Assembly: GCF_012927415.1 (NCBI RefSeq)
Contig: NZ_JABBPF010000011.1
Span: 1 to 57,737 of the forward strand
From: Polaromonas sp.
GTDB lineage: Bacteria > Pseudomonadota > Gammaproteobacteria > Burkholderiales > Burkholderiaceae_C
Direction of reading: 5' to 3'
Length of the DNA: 57,737 nucleotides
This document shows, piece by piece, positions 36,440-44,916 of the stretch (the stretch's first letter is position 1; every line of letters begins with the position of its first letter). The notes under the pieces are model-generated. The model was not told where the DNA came from and searched no databases. It was given only the letters and a program-made list of their open reading frames with translations. Position numbers and translations under genes: made by a program.

Positions 36440-36492
36440 GCTTACAGTCCATTGAATACGGTCATTAACGGCTATTAATTAAATAGCAACCC
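36440..36492 (-). repeat. Dispersed palindromic repeat, copy G
   Basis: On the minus strand TTGCTATTTAATTAATAGCC is followed by TGACCGTATTCAATGGAC, matching the core and tail of copy E. It lies in the 92-bp gap between aroB and dgt, and here is on the transcribed strand. Confidence 0.75.
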
Positions 36493-36513
36493 ACGACTAG
36501 AGTTTTTCAAAAG

Positions 36514-37629
36514 TCATGCGGCGCACGAATCAATCACGTCACGCACCAGCGCGTCCGGCGCGGCACGGACGCAGGCCTTGCCTGGGCCGTCGATCAGAAC
36601 AAAGCGAATCTCACCGGCCTCGGATTTTTTATCCACCCGCATCAGCTCCAGGTAGCGGCCCGCATTGTCGCCAGTTGCCAGCACTGGCGCCTTGACCGGC
36701 AGCCCGGCGCGCCGCAGCAGCCTGCTCAAGCGCTCGACAAATGGCATGTCGACCAGGCCCAGGCGCTGCGACAGATGCGCCGCCATCACCATGCCGCAAC
36801 CGACGCCCTCACCATGCAGCCACTCACCGTAGCCCAAGCCGGATTCGATGGCGTGACCGAAGGTATGGCCGAAATTGAGAATGGCCCGCAGACCCGATTC
36901 GCGCTCATCCTGACCCACCACCCGCGCCTTGATCTCGCAGCTTCTCTTGATGGCATGCGCAAGGGCAAGCGGGTCCTTGGCCAGAAGGGCGTCGACGTTG
37001 GTCTCGATCCAGCCGAGAAAATCCATGTCGGCAATCGGGCCGTATTTGATGATTTCGGCCAGACCGGCGCTGAGTTCGCGGTCGGGTAGCGTTTTCAGCA
37101 CATCCAGATCGCACACGACCTGCAGGGGCTGATAGAACGCCCCTATCATGTTTTTGCCCAGTGGGTGGTTGATGGCGGTTTTTCCGCCCACAGACGAATC
37201 CACCTGGGCCAGCAACGTGGTGGGCACCTGCACAAAAGGCACTCCGCGCATATAACTGGCGGCCGCGAAGCCCGTCATGTCGCCCACCACACCCCCGCCC
37301 AGGGCAAACAACACGGTCTTGCGGTCACACGCGTTTTCCAGCAACGCGTCAAATATCAATTGCAGCGTCGGCCAGTCCTTATGGACCTCGCCATCCGGTA
37401 GCGTCACGAGCAAGACCCTGGAAAAGTGCCCCTGCAGAGCATCGATAAGTGGCGCGGCGTAGAGCGGAGCCACCGTGGCATTGGAAACGACGAGCGCCGT
37501 CGCCGCCCTGGGCAGGTTCTGGTAGGTCAAGGGCTTGTTTAACAAGCCGGAGCCAATATCGATGGCGTAGCTGCGCTCATCCAGATCAATGTGAACGCGG
37601 GCCGCAGCGATGGGAAAATCTTCTTGCAT
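36514..37629 (-). CDS. aroB: 3-dehydroquinate synthase AroB
   Basis: 371 aa from the ATG at 37629; an in-frame GTG at 37668 would add 13 residues. It converts DAHP to 3-dehydroquinate (shikimate pathway). [66 protein letters not shown] and [10 protein letters not shown] provide the NAD and zinc sites. It lies 72 bp after aroK. Confidence 0.96.
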   Translation of the reverse strand: MQEDFPIAAARVHIDLDERSYAIDIGSGLLNKPLTYQNLPRAATALVVSNATVAPLYAAPLIDALQGHFSRVLLVTLPDGEVHKDWPTLQLIFDALLENACDRKTVLFALGGGVVGDMTGFAAASYMRGVPFVQVPTTLLAQVDSSVGGKTAINHPLGKNMIGAFYQPLQVVCDLDVLKTLPDRELSAGLAEIIKYGPIADMDFLGWIETNVDALLAKDPLALAHAIKRSCEIKARVVGQDERESGLRAILNFGHTFGHAIESGLGYGEWLHGEGVGCGMVMAAHLSQRLGLVDMPFVERLSRLLRRAGLPVKAPVLATGDNAGRYLELMRVDKKSEAGEIRFVLIDGPGKACVRAAPDALVRDVIDSCAA

Positions 37630-37701
37630 CAGCGTGAGTGTAGAGGCACTGAGTAACCGGGCAGGCACAGCTGGCTGTTGCCAGACTGGAAGACTTGCTG
37701 A

Positions 37702-38223
37702 CTATGACGCGGGAACGATGCCCGCCAGTTCCAGCTGCATGATGACCATGTTGACCAGCATGGCAACCGACGGCCGGCCGGTTTCAATCACGAAATGCGC
37801 GGTTTCGCGATAAAGCGGATCGCGCTCTGCGTACAAATCACGCAACTTTCCCGCAGGGTCGGCAACCTGAAGCAAAGGCCGATTGACATCATGGCGCAAA
37901 CGCTTGAACAACTCATCAGCACCGGAGCGCAGGTAGATCACAAAACAGCGCTCTTGCAAATGCCGACGATTGGCCTCGCGCAGCACAGACCCGCCGCCGG
38001 TCGAAAGAACGCCCGCGCCGTGCAGGGTCAGGTCGTCAATGACTGCCTGCTCGACATCACGAAAAGAGGCCTCCCCTTCGCGTTCAAAGTAGGCCCTGAT
38101 CGAGCAACCAAGCTGGGCACCGATCACTTGATCCGAATCGGTAAAGGCAAGCCCCAGCCGCCGGGCGAGCTGCCGCCCGACAGTGGTTTTGCCTGAGCCG
38201 GGCAGACCGACCAGCGCAATCAC
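37702..38223 (-). CDS. aroK: Shikimate kinase AroK
   Basis: 173 aa. GTG start at 38223; an in-frame stop lies just upstream, so no longer form exists. It phosphorylates shikimate. P-loop GLPGSGKT (6-13), the DSD (residues 33-35) and FRDVEQAVI shikimate contacts, STGGGSV, and the LID arginine region [13 protein letters not shown]. It begins 7 bp after the lipoprotein gene, indicating a single transcript with pilQ. Confidence 0.96.
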   Translation of the reverse strand: MIALVGLPGSGKTTVGRQLARRLGLAFTDSDQVIGAQLGCSIRAYFEREGEASFRDVEQAVIDDLTLHGAGVLSTGGGSVLREANRRHLQERCFVIYLRSGADELFKRLRHDVNRPLLQVADPAGKLRDLYAERDPLYRETAHFVIETGRPSVAMLVNMVIMQLELAGIVPAS

Positions 38224-38230
38224 AGCGGTA

Positions 38231-39442
38231 TCAGGGCGCCTTTTTCAGCACCGAGACATTGAAGGGAATGCTGCGTGCAGGCGGACCACTGTCAACGACA
38301 GTAATCGTCACTGGCTCGTCGTGCTCGGGAACCGCTGCGGCCGGCTGCGTTGTGCAGACGGGGGCCGGTGCAGGACCGCATCCTGTGGGGATACCGCGGA
38401 CTTCAGTGGTAGCCGGCACGATGGTCGTTGCCACACCTGTCAGGGTGATGATGCCAGCGCTGTAAGTTGCCGTGACTTTTTGCGGGCTGGAAGACAACAA
38501 TGAAATGACGCCAGTATCAGACGTGCCTTCGAGAGTTACCTTGACCGTCTGGCCTTCAATCATGGTGACCGGATTGGCGGAGACGCGCAAACCGCAGCCC
38601 GCCGGATTGCGTACCAGAGTGATGAGCGAGGTGGCAAAACCGCCGCGCGCGTCGATCACCGTAATGGTCACTGGTGGCGCATCTGCCGGAACGCATCGTT
38701 GCAGGTTGGTACCGGTGGTCACCGTAACCACATTGCCCTGGATCGAGGCTTGCAGCAGGGTGGTGTCAGAACTTTGCACACGCAACGGAGCAACGCCACC
38801 GACGACATTCAGGAAAATAGGCTGGGTCGAATTTTCGGCAATCGACTGGGCAATCGGTACCAGATTGAACTGTGGTGACCCGGCCACTACCTCGACATTG
38901 ACCTTGGCCTGCTGGTTCAGCGCATCGATCACGACAACATCAACCTTGCTGATGGCCCGGAGATCGAGCAGCAGATTGTTTCCGTTGACCGTAGCGCCAA
39001 TCGCCAGATCAAGGCTGGTCGCGCGGTATGGCGGCGTGCCACCAGTGATGAGCACATTGATCTTGTCGCCCACATAAGACTTGATAGTTTCCATGGACAA
39101 CTTCAGGGGGTCGCCAACCGTGACAGCAATCGAGGCAGAGCCGTTGTTGTTGTCGCGCACGCTGATGGTGGCAGTTCCCTGACCGACCGGGTTCACGATA
39201 AAAGTAGTCCCGCTGATCGACACAGTCACCACCCGCGAATTGCTGGTGTTGACGGTATAGGGGGCAACGCCGCCCCGGATTTCATACTGGCCGATGGCGC
39301 CAATGGGCAGCAGCAACTGAGCAGGCGCCGTCGTGAAAACAGTCGGCTGGTTGGGGTTTGACCCGGAAGAACCGCCGCCCCCCCCGCAAGCACCAAGCAA
39401 CATAACGACCAGAAATGTCGTCAGGTAAGACAAAAAACGCAT
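38231..39442 (-). CDS. Secreted lipoprotein with Ig-like repeats, unknown function
   Basis: 403 aa. A signal peptide ends in lipobox LLGAC (C19) followed by [10 protein letters not shown], a flexible linker. The rest is all-beta: about four domains of 80-95 residues, each with a GGxxPY/APL-type turn ([25 protein letters not shown]) and a strand ending in VTV or ITVVD, resembling bacterial Ig-like domains. No family is recognised with certainty. It sits between pilQ and aroK, tightly spaced on both sides, so it is probably expressed with the pilus genes and may act at the cell surface or periplasm. Confidence 0.85.
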   Translation of the reverse strand: MRFLSYLTTFLVVMLLGACGGGGGSSGSNPNQPTVFTTAPAQLLLPIGAIGQYEIRGGVAPYTVNTSNSRVVTVSISGTTFIVNPVGQGTATISVRDNNNGSASIAVTVGDPLKLSMETIKSYVGDKINVLITGGTPPYRATSLDLAIGATVNGNNLLLDLRAISKVDVVVIDALNQQAKVNVEVVAGSPQFNLVPIAQSIAENSTQPIFLNVVGGVAPLRVQSSDTTLLQASIQGNVVTVTTGTNLQRCVPADAPPVTITVIDARGGFATSLITLVRNPAGCGLRVSANPVTMIEGQTVKVTLEGTSDTGVISLLSSSPQKVTATYSAGIITLTGVATTIVPATTEVRGIPTGCGPAPAPVCTTQPAAAVPEHDEPVTITVVDSGPPARSIPFNVSVLKKAP

Positions 39443-39483
39443 CTGGAAACTCCTGAATTAACAAAGGGGGGAGAAATCGACAA

Positions 39484-41661
39484 TTATCGTGCAGCAGAGC
39501 GATCAGAGATCATTTTTGGCGTGATGAACACCAGCATTTCCTGCTTGCGTGATGTACGTGCTCGGCTCTTGAAAAGGTTACCCAGGTAAGGCACGTCTCC
39601 CAGCAATGGAACCTTGGTTTCGTTCTGCGTTTCGTCCAGCGTAAAAATGCCGCCGATGACCACCGTACCGCCATTTTCGACCAGGACCTGCGTCTTGATG
39701 TGTTTGGTGTCAATGGCGATGCCCGCAGCCGTCGTCTCGCCACGGCTGTCTTTATTGACATCCAGGTCGAGAATAATATTACCCTCAGGCGTGATCTGAG
39801 GGGTGACTTCCAGCTTCAGGTTGGCCTTGCGAAAAGCGAGCGAAGTGGCCCCGCTCGATGTGGCGACCTGGTAAGGGAATTCCGTACCCTGTTCTATCAA
39901 GGCTTTAGTCTGGTCTGCGGTCACCACACGCGGGCTTGAAACAATCTTGCCTTTGCCGTCGGCCTCAAGCGCGGACAACTCCAGGTTAAGGAAGCGATTG
40001 GCGGACGCGTTGAATATGGATACGGCAAATGATGCCGCTGCATTGGCCACCCCGAGAGTTGAGGCTGGCAGGTTTACAAAATTGCCTGAGGTATCGACGG
40101 TACCGCCGGCACCGCTGCTGGCTGTGGCATTACCGTAGTTGGTACCCAAAGCCACACGGTTATTGCCGCTGACCTGGTAGCCGCCGTCGCCGCCGCGCTG
40201 CGACCGGAGATCGCCTCCACCCAACTTCACGCCGAGCGATTTGCCGAAAGTGTCAGTGGCTTCCACGATGCGCGCCTCGATCAGCACTTGCCGCACAGCC
40301 ACGTCAAGCTTGGCAATCAGCTGCTGCACCTGCTCCAGTTTCGATGGTATATCCGTTACGAACAACTGATTAGTACGCGGTTCGGCGATGACGCTGCCCC
40401 TGGTGGACAGGATTCTCGCGCTGGCAGGCCCAGAGCCACCGGCTGTAATCTGCGTGGCAATATCGGCTGCCTTGGCGTAGTTGATCTGGAACGATTGCGT
40501 GCGCACCGCTTCGAGGCTCTGGATGGCATTGCGGGATTCCAGTTCCAGCTTGTCTTTGGCCGCCAACTCATCCTTGGGCGCGATCAGCAGCACATTGCCG
40601 GCCTTTCGCATTCCCAGCCCCTTGGCCTGCAAAATGATGTCCAGCGCCTGATCCCAGGGAACGTCCTTCAAGCGGAGCGTGACGGCGCCGGTGACCGTGT
40701 CGGAGGTCACCACATTGAAGTTGGTGAAGTCTGCAATCACCTGAAGAAGGGAACGAATCTCAATATTCTGAAAATTCAGCGAAAGCTTCTCGCCGTTGTA
40801 GCCTGGCCCTTGCGTCAGCTTGCCCGGATCGACTTTTTGCGGTCGCACTTCCAGGACAAACTGGTTGTCGCTTTGATAGGCACTGTGCTCCCACTGGCCT
40901 GTGGGCTCAACCACCATGCGGACTTTGTCGCCCGACTGGAAAGTGGTCACGGTTTGCACTGGAGTACCAAAGTCGCCAACGTCGAGGCGACGACGCAAGC
41001 CCTCGGGCAGGGCGGTCTTCAGGAACTCGACAACCAGGGTTTTACCCTGTTGGCGAATATCAACGCCGACTTCGTTATTGGGCAATGCAACCACGATGCG
41101 GCCCGAGTTGTCAGGACCACGGCGAAAGTCTATGTCCTTGAGCGGCAGCGTATCGCGATTACGACTCTCGGCAAAAACCGGTGACGCCGCCGGGGAAGGC
41201 AGTGCCGCTGCTTGCGCGTCGAGAATAATCAATAAAGATTTGCCCTGTATCTCTGCCTTGTAGGCGGCTGGCGACTTGAGGTTGAGCACGACGCGGGTGC
41301 GGTCACCAGACTGAACGACGTTGGCCGAGCGCAGATTTCCCAGACCAAGCTCAACAGCAGACCGTCCCATGGAGTTACTGACACCCTGAAAGTCCAGGGC
41401 AATACGCGCCGGTGTCTGGATGGTGAATCCAGTCGGCACAACAGTCAAGGCTTCGGCCAGATCAATCCGGATGACTTCCGAGCCACCTTGAACCGAACCG
41501 GAAACCGCTTGAATGGAGTTTTGCGCCGCCGCCATCATGGGAATGGCAGTTGCCAATACGGCCAAACCGAGTGAAGCACAGCGCAACCCGCGGCCAAGCA
41601 ACTGCAGCAGGCCATTTCCCACTCTTTCCTTGCCCGCTGATGTACATGATTGCTTGTTCAT
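39484..41661 (-). CDS. pilQ: Type IV pilus secretin PilQ
   Basis: 725 aa from the ATG at 41661, which overlaps the pilP stop (ATGA). Signal sequence, then two AMIN domains (about 50-260) that bind peptidoglycan, an N0/N1 region (YNGEKLSLNFQNIEIRSLLQ, VTGAVTLRLKDVPWDQALD) and the C-terminal secretin domain (QVLIEARIVEATDTFGKSLG to KQEMLVFITPKMI). A glycine/serine-rich loop (DLRSQRGGDGGYQVSGN and on) is inserted in the secretin part. Forms the outer-membrane pore for the pilus. Confidence 0.96.
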   Translation of the reverse strand: MNKQSCTSAGKERVGNGLLQLLGRGLRCASLGLAVLATAIPMMAAAQNSIQAVSGSVQGGSEVIRIDLAEALTVVPTGFTIQTPARIALDFQGVSNSMGRSAVELGLGNLRSANVVQSGDRTRVVLNLKSPAAYKAEIQGKSLLIILDAQAAALPSPAASPVFAESRNRDTLPLKDIDFRRGPDNSGRIVVALPNNEVGVDIRQQGKTLVVEFLKTALPEGLRRRLDVGDFGTPVQTVTTFQSGDKVRMVVEPTGQWEHSAYQSDNQFVLEVRPQKVDPGKLTQGPGYNGEKLSLNFQNIEIRSLLQVIADFTNFNVVTSDTVTGAVTLRLKDVPWDQALDIILQAKGLGMRKAGNVLLIAPKDELAAKDKLELESRNAIQSLEAVRTQSFQINYAKAADIATQITAGGSGPASARILSTRGSVIAEPRTNQLFVTDIPSKLEQVQQLIAKLDVAVRQVLIEARIVEATDTFGKSLGVKLGGGDLRSQRGGDGGYQVSGNNRVALGTNYGNATASSGAGGTVDTSGNFVNLPASTLGVANAAASFAVSIFNASANRFLNLELSALEADGKGKIVSSPRVVTADQTKALIEQGTEFPYQVATSSGATSLAFRKANLKLEVTPQITPEGNIILDLDVNKDSRGETTAAGIAIDTKHIKTQVLVENGGTVVIGGIFTLDETQNETKVPLLGDVPYLGNLFKSRARTSRKQEMLVFITPKMISDRSAAR

Positions 41662-42209
41662 TTTTTTCCCTCTAATAGCTGTAAGGTCGCGGTTCGCTCG
41701 ATCCATTCGCCGGCAGCGTCCTGGACAATTTCACGCAAAGCGAGACTGGTTTCCGTCACCTTGGTAATTCGGCCATAGTTCTGGCCAAGATGATTGCCGG
41801 GCCGAACCTGATAAACCAGGTTATCGACCCTAACCAGCGCTACCGGCTGGCCGACCTTGATCAGGCTGCCCACCATCGCAATAGCGTCCAGTGGCGAAGC
41901 TTCAAGCGGCTCTTTGCGTCGGCTCAACTCCGGTGCTATCAACGCTGCATTGGCAGTTGCCTGGCTGGAATCGCGTTTCAGCGCCTGTGTCAGCTTCTGA
42001 ATACTGAAAGGCTCGATCGCAGCTTCCTGTCCATAGGTTTCTGGTGAGAACTTGCCAGGCGCCGACAGCGGTTTCACCTGAGGTTTTGTAGAGTTACGCT
42101 GCTCTGTCATCCATTGCTGCAACTCCTCCTGGTCAGACGAGCCGCAACCGACCAGCCCGAACAAGGCCATCGTCAAGCTGGCGATCAACGCATGAGTCAT
42201 GAATCTCAT
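41658..42209 (-). CDS. pilP: Type IV pilus lipoprotein PilP
   Basis: 183 aa lipoprotein; lipobox GLVGC, then a disordered linker and a small beta-barrel domain (MVGSLIKVGQPVALVRVDNLVYQVRPGNHLG, YGRITKVTETSLALREIVQD). PilP links the PilNO inner-membrane complex to PilQ. Overlaps pilO and pilQ by 4 bp each. An ATG three codons downstream is an alternative start. Confidence 0.94.
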   Translation of the reverse strand: MRFMTHALIASLTMALFGLVGCGSSDQEELQQWMTEQRNSTKPQVKPLSAPGKFSPETYGQEAAIEPFSIQKLTQALKRDSSQATANAALIAPELSRRKEPLEASPLDAIAMVGSLIKVGQPVALVRVDNLVYQVRPGNHLGQNYGRITKVTETSLALREIVQDAAGEWIERTATLQLLEGKK

Positions 42210-42880
42210 TTTGTCGCTCCCTTCGCGGGGGCGCTCTTGCGTTGCAGGGCCACTTCTTCGTTGTCAAGATAGCGGAAGGTTTTTGCCGTCGTATCCATCA
42301 CCAGGTTACCGTCCTTGACCGGCGTAATGGTCAGATTATTGAGGGTTACGATACGGGAAAGATTGGCGATGTCTGCCGCGAAAGCTCCCAAATCATGGTA
42401 GCGGCCTGTCACGCGCACTGCAATGGGCAACTCGGCGTAATATTCTTTCACGCTGATCTGACCCGGTCGAAACAGTTCAAACTGCAAACTGCGCCCCAGA
42501 CCTGCCTGGTTGATATCGGAAAGCAGCGCATCCATTTCAGCTTTACTGGGCAGCTGCTTTTCAAGCTGGGTTACATATTGCTGGACCTGTTCGCGCTGTT
42601 TCTTCAAAGCTTCAAGGTTGACCGCCTGGGTGAGCTTCTTTTTATAGTCTTCCCGCAGTTGAACCTCCTTGGTTTTCTCGGCAGCCAACTCTTCATCGGA
42701 AGCGTTCAACCAAAGGAACCAGAGTGCGACAACCACAAGCACCGTTACAAAAGCGCATAAGAGATAGCGCGGCAGAGCTGGCCAGGACGGCGGATCGTTC
42801 GGGTCAAGACCAGTGAACTGAGACCGCGCAATGTTCTGCAGGCCTGCGAAATCAATTGAGGGTTTGAGGGTTTTTGCCAT
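42206..42880 (-). CDS. pilO: Type IV pilus assembly protein PilO
   Basis: 224 aa from the ATG at 42880 (an ATG at 42892 is possible). One membrane helix (LLCAFVTVLVVVALWFLWL), a coiled coil (about 65-110, QREQVQQYVTQLEKQLPSK) and a ferredoxin-like domain with ELPIAVRVTGRYHDLGAFAA. It dimerises with PilN in the inner membrane. Confidence 0.94.
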   Translation of the reverse strand: MAKTLKPSIDFAGLQNIARSQFTGLDPNDPPSWPALPRYLLCAFVTVLVVVALWFLWLNASDEELAAEKTKEVQLREDYKKKLTQAVNLEALKKQREQVQQYVTQLEKQLPSKAEMDALLSDINQAGLGRSLQFELFRPGQISVKEYYAELPIAVRVTGRYHDLGAFAADIANLSRIVTLNNLTITPVKDGNLVMDTTAKTFRYLDNEEVALQRKSAPAKGATK

Positions 42881-42902
42881 GATCAGTCTCATTCGAACCT
42901 AG

Positions 42903-43571
42903 TCACGCCCTGGATGGAACGGAATCGGCCAAGGCCGGCTTGGCGGCAGTGGAGGGTCCCGCAGGGGCCGCAGAAGAGTTTCCTGCGGCAGAACCGGCAG
43001 TTTTCGGATCACTGGCACGCTTGAGGCCGACGCGCATGGTGAAATTGGAGACACGGCGCTGGTCGCGCGCACTTAATGCGACGGTGCCGGCGGTAATTTC
43101 GACCAGTTCGGGCTTGGTTAACCAAGGGCTGTTGTTAGAAAAATTACGCAACAATTCCGAGACCCGCTCGTTGGACTGGGCCACACCCGTAACAAGAACG
43201 GTCTGATTTTCCTGCTTCATGCTGTTGATATACACACCGTCGGGCAGCTGTTTGACCAGTTCGCTGAGCAAATACACCGGCAGATTGCGGTTTCCCTGCA
43301 GATCTTCCACGGCAGTTTGACGCGCTTTGAGCGACGCAATCTCGGATTGCAGGCTCGCAATGTCCTTGATTTGCCCGTCAAGACGGGTAATTTCCGACTG
43401 CAGGAAGGTATTTCTTCCGCGCTGGCTGTCTATCTGCGTGAGGTACCAAGAGTAGGTGGCACCGCCAATTAGAACGCCCAGCAGCGCAGCCGCGCCAAGA
43501 GTTGCAAAGAATACTTCGCGCCTGCGTTTGCGCGCTGCCTCGCGGTGCGGGAGCAGATTGATCAAAATCAC
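42903..43571 (-). CDS. pilN: Type IV pilus assembly protein PilN
   Basis: 222 aa. The GTG at 43571 is taken as start because it opens the family N-terminus VILINLLPHREAARKRRREV and overlaps the pilM stop by 4 bp (GTGA); a frame start at 43601 would lie inside pilM. One membrane helix (about 24-44), a coiled coil and a ferredoxin-like domain follow. The INLLPHR segment binds cytoplasmic PilM. Confidence 0.93.
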   Translation of the reverse strand: MILINLLPHREAARKRRREVFFATLGAAALLGVLIGGATYSWYLTQIDSQRGRNTFLQSEITRLDGQIKDIASLQSEIASLKARQTAVEDLQGNRNLPVYLLSELVKQLPDGVYINSMKQENQTVLVTGVAQSNERVSELLRNFSNNSPWLTKPELVEITAGTVALSARDQRRVSNFTMRVGLKRASDPKTAGSAAGNSSAAPAGPSTAAKPALADSVPSRA

Positions 43572-44647
43572 TGCAGGAACCTCCGCAAGGCCAGGCCGCA
43601 AGAGGTCAGGTAGGAGGCCGCCTCACGCCGCATTTTCTTTTCCCGTATGCCGCTGCCAAGCTCCATCCCCTCGAAAGGGTTCACTAACAAGCAGGCAAAC
43701 GACGTCTGCTGCGTTACCGAATCGGTCAGCCCCGCCAACGCCGAGGAACCACCCGCCAGCATCACGTAGTCAATCTTGTTGTGCGGCGTGCTGGTGAAAA
43801 AGAACTGCAGGGCACGACCGATCTCTTGCGCCATGCTCTCAACAAATGGCTTCAGAACCCCTGACTCATAGTCTTCCGGCAAGTCGCCACTGCGCTTTTT
43901 GCTTTCAGCCTCTTCGGCGGAAAATCCGTATTGCCTGACAATCAGCTGCGTAAGTTGAGCACCACCGAAAGCTTGATCGCGCTCATACAAGACCTCGTCA
44001 TTTCTGATCACCTGCATGCTGGTGGTCAAAGCACCAACTTCAAACAACGCGACCATGGTATCCACGCCCTTGTTGGGCATGTTCTCGATCAACCGCGCCG
44101 TGGCAAGCCGAGACGCGTAAGATTCCACGTCAACCACGATCGGCCTGAGTCCTGCGGCTTCCGCAAGCCCTTGCCTGTCTTGCACTTTTTCCTTGCGCGA
44201 AGCGGCAATAAGTACTTCCACATCGCCGCTGGAGGTGGCGCTGGGTCCAACCACGCAGAAATCCAGGCTTACCTCATCGAGCGAAAATGGAATGTACTGG
44301 TTGGCCTCGGATTCGACCTGAATTTCAAGCTCGGCATCGCTTAGCCCTCCAGGAAGGATAATTTTTTTACTGATAACGGCCGAAGCAGGCAGCGCCATCG
44401 CCACATTTTTGGTGCGCGTCCCGCTTTTCTTAACCAACCGGCGAACCGCATCGGCCACTTCATCGAATTTTTCGACGTTTCCGTCGGTAATCCAGCCACG
44501 CTCCAACGGCTCGATCGCGCAACGATCAAGCACCAGGTTACCGGCATTGTCACGACTCAACTCCACCAGCTTGACGCTGGATGAGCTGATGTCAAGGCCC
44601 AGCAAAGCGGGCTGCTGGCGATTGAATAACGATCCCAAAGAGATCAA
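43568..44647 (-). CDS. pilM: Type IV pilus assembly ATPase-fold protein PilM
   Basis: 359 aa actin-like cytoplasmic protein. LLGLDISSSSVKLVEL is the phosphate-1 motif, and VMLAGGSSALAGL the later adenosine motif; VALFEVGALTTSMQV matches phosphate-2. PilM binds the PilN tail and completes the alignment complex. First gene of the pilMNOPQ operon, divergent from mrcA. Confidence 0.95.
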   Translation of the reverse strand: MISLGSLFNRQQPALLGLDISSSSVKLVELSRDNAGNLVLDRCAIEPLERGWITDGNVEKFDEVADAVRRLVKKSGTRTKNVAMALPASAVISKKIILPGGLSDAELEIQVESEANQYIPFSLDEVSLDFCVVGPSATSSGDVEVLIAASRKEKVQDRQGLAEAAGLRPIVVDVESYASRLATARLIENMPNKGVDTMVALFEVGALTTSMQVIRNDEVLYERDQAFGGAQLTQLIVRQYGFSAEEAESKKRSGDLPEDYESGVLKPFVESMAQEIGRALQFFFTSTPHNKIDYVMLAGGSSALAGLTDSVTQQTSFACLLVNPFEGMELGSGIREKKMRREAASYLTSCGLALRRFLQ

Positions 44648-44884
44648 GACGGCCCCTAAATGACAGCTAATATGTAGCCTTGCATACTTAAGAATTCACT
44701 TGAATAGTAGCAGTAAGCCCTTTGTGCAGTAAGGAATTTTCCTGTTTGCGACAGCAAGGATGTTGTCAAAAGCAGACGGTTTTGAGCCTTCACGCTAATG
44801 TAAACGGGTAGTAACGCACTATTCGGGTGTGTAACAGTGTCGTATTTTGTTTTCGACCTGATACGACCAACTTTCCGAAGTTTT

Positions 44885-44890
44885 TATAAT
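44885..44890 (+). promoter_or_regulatory. Candidate -10 box upstream of mrcA
   Basis: TATAAT lies 27 bp before the mrcA start in the 269-bp divergent gap between pilM and mrcA. I see no convincing -35 hexamer at 16-18 bp. The gap must also hold the pilMNOPQ promoter. Confidence 0.3.
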
Positions 44891-44916
44891 TTCCAAGTGT
44901 CTTTACGATTGCCAAC

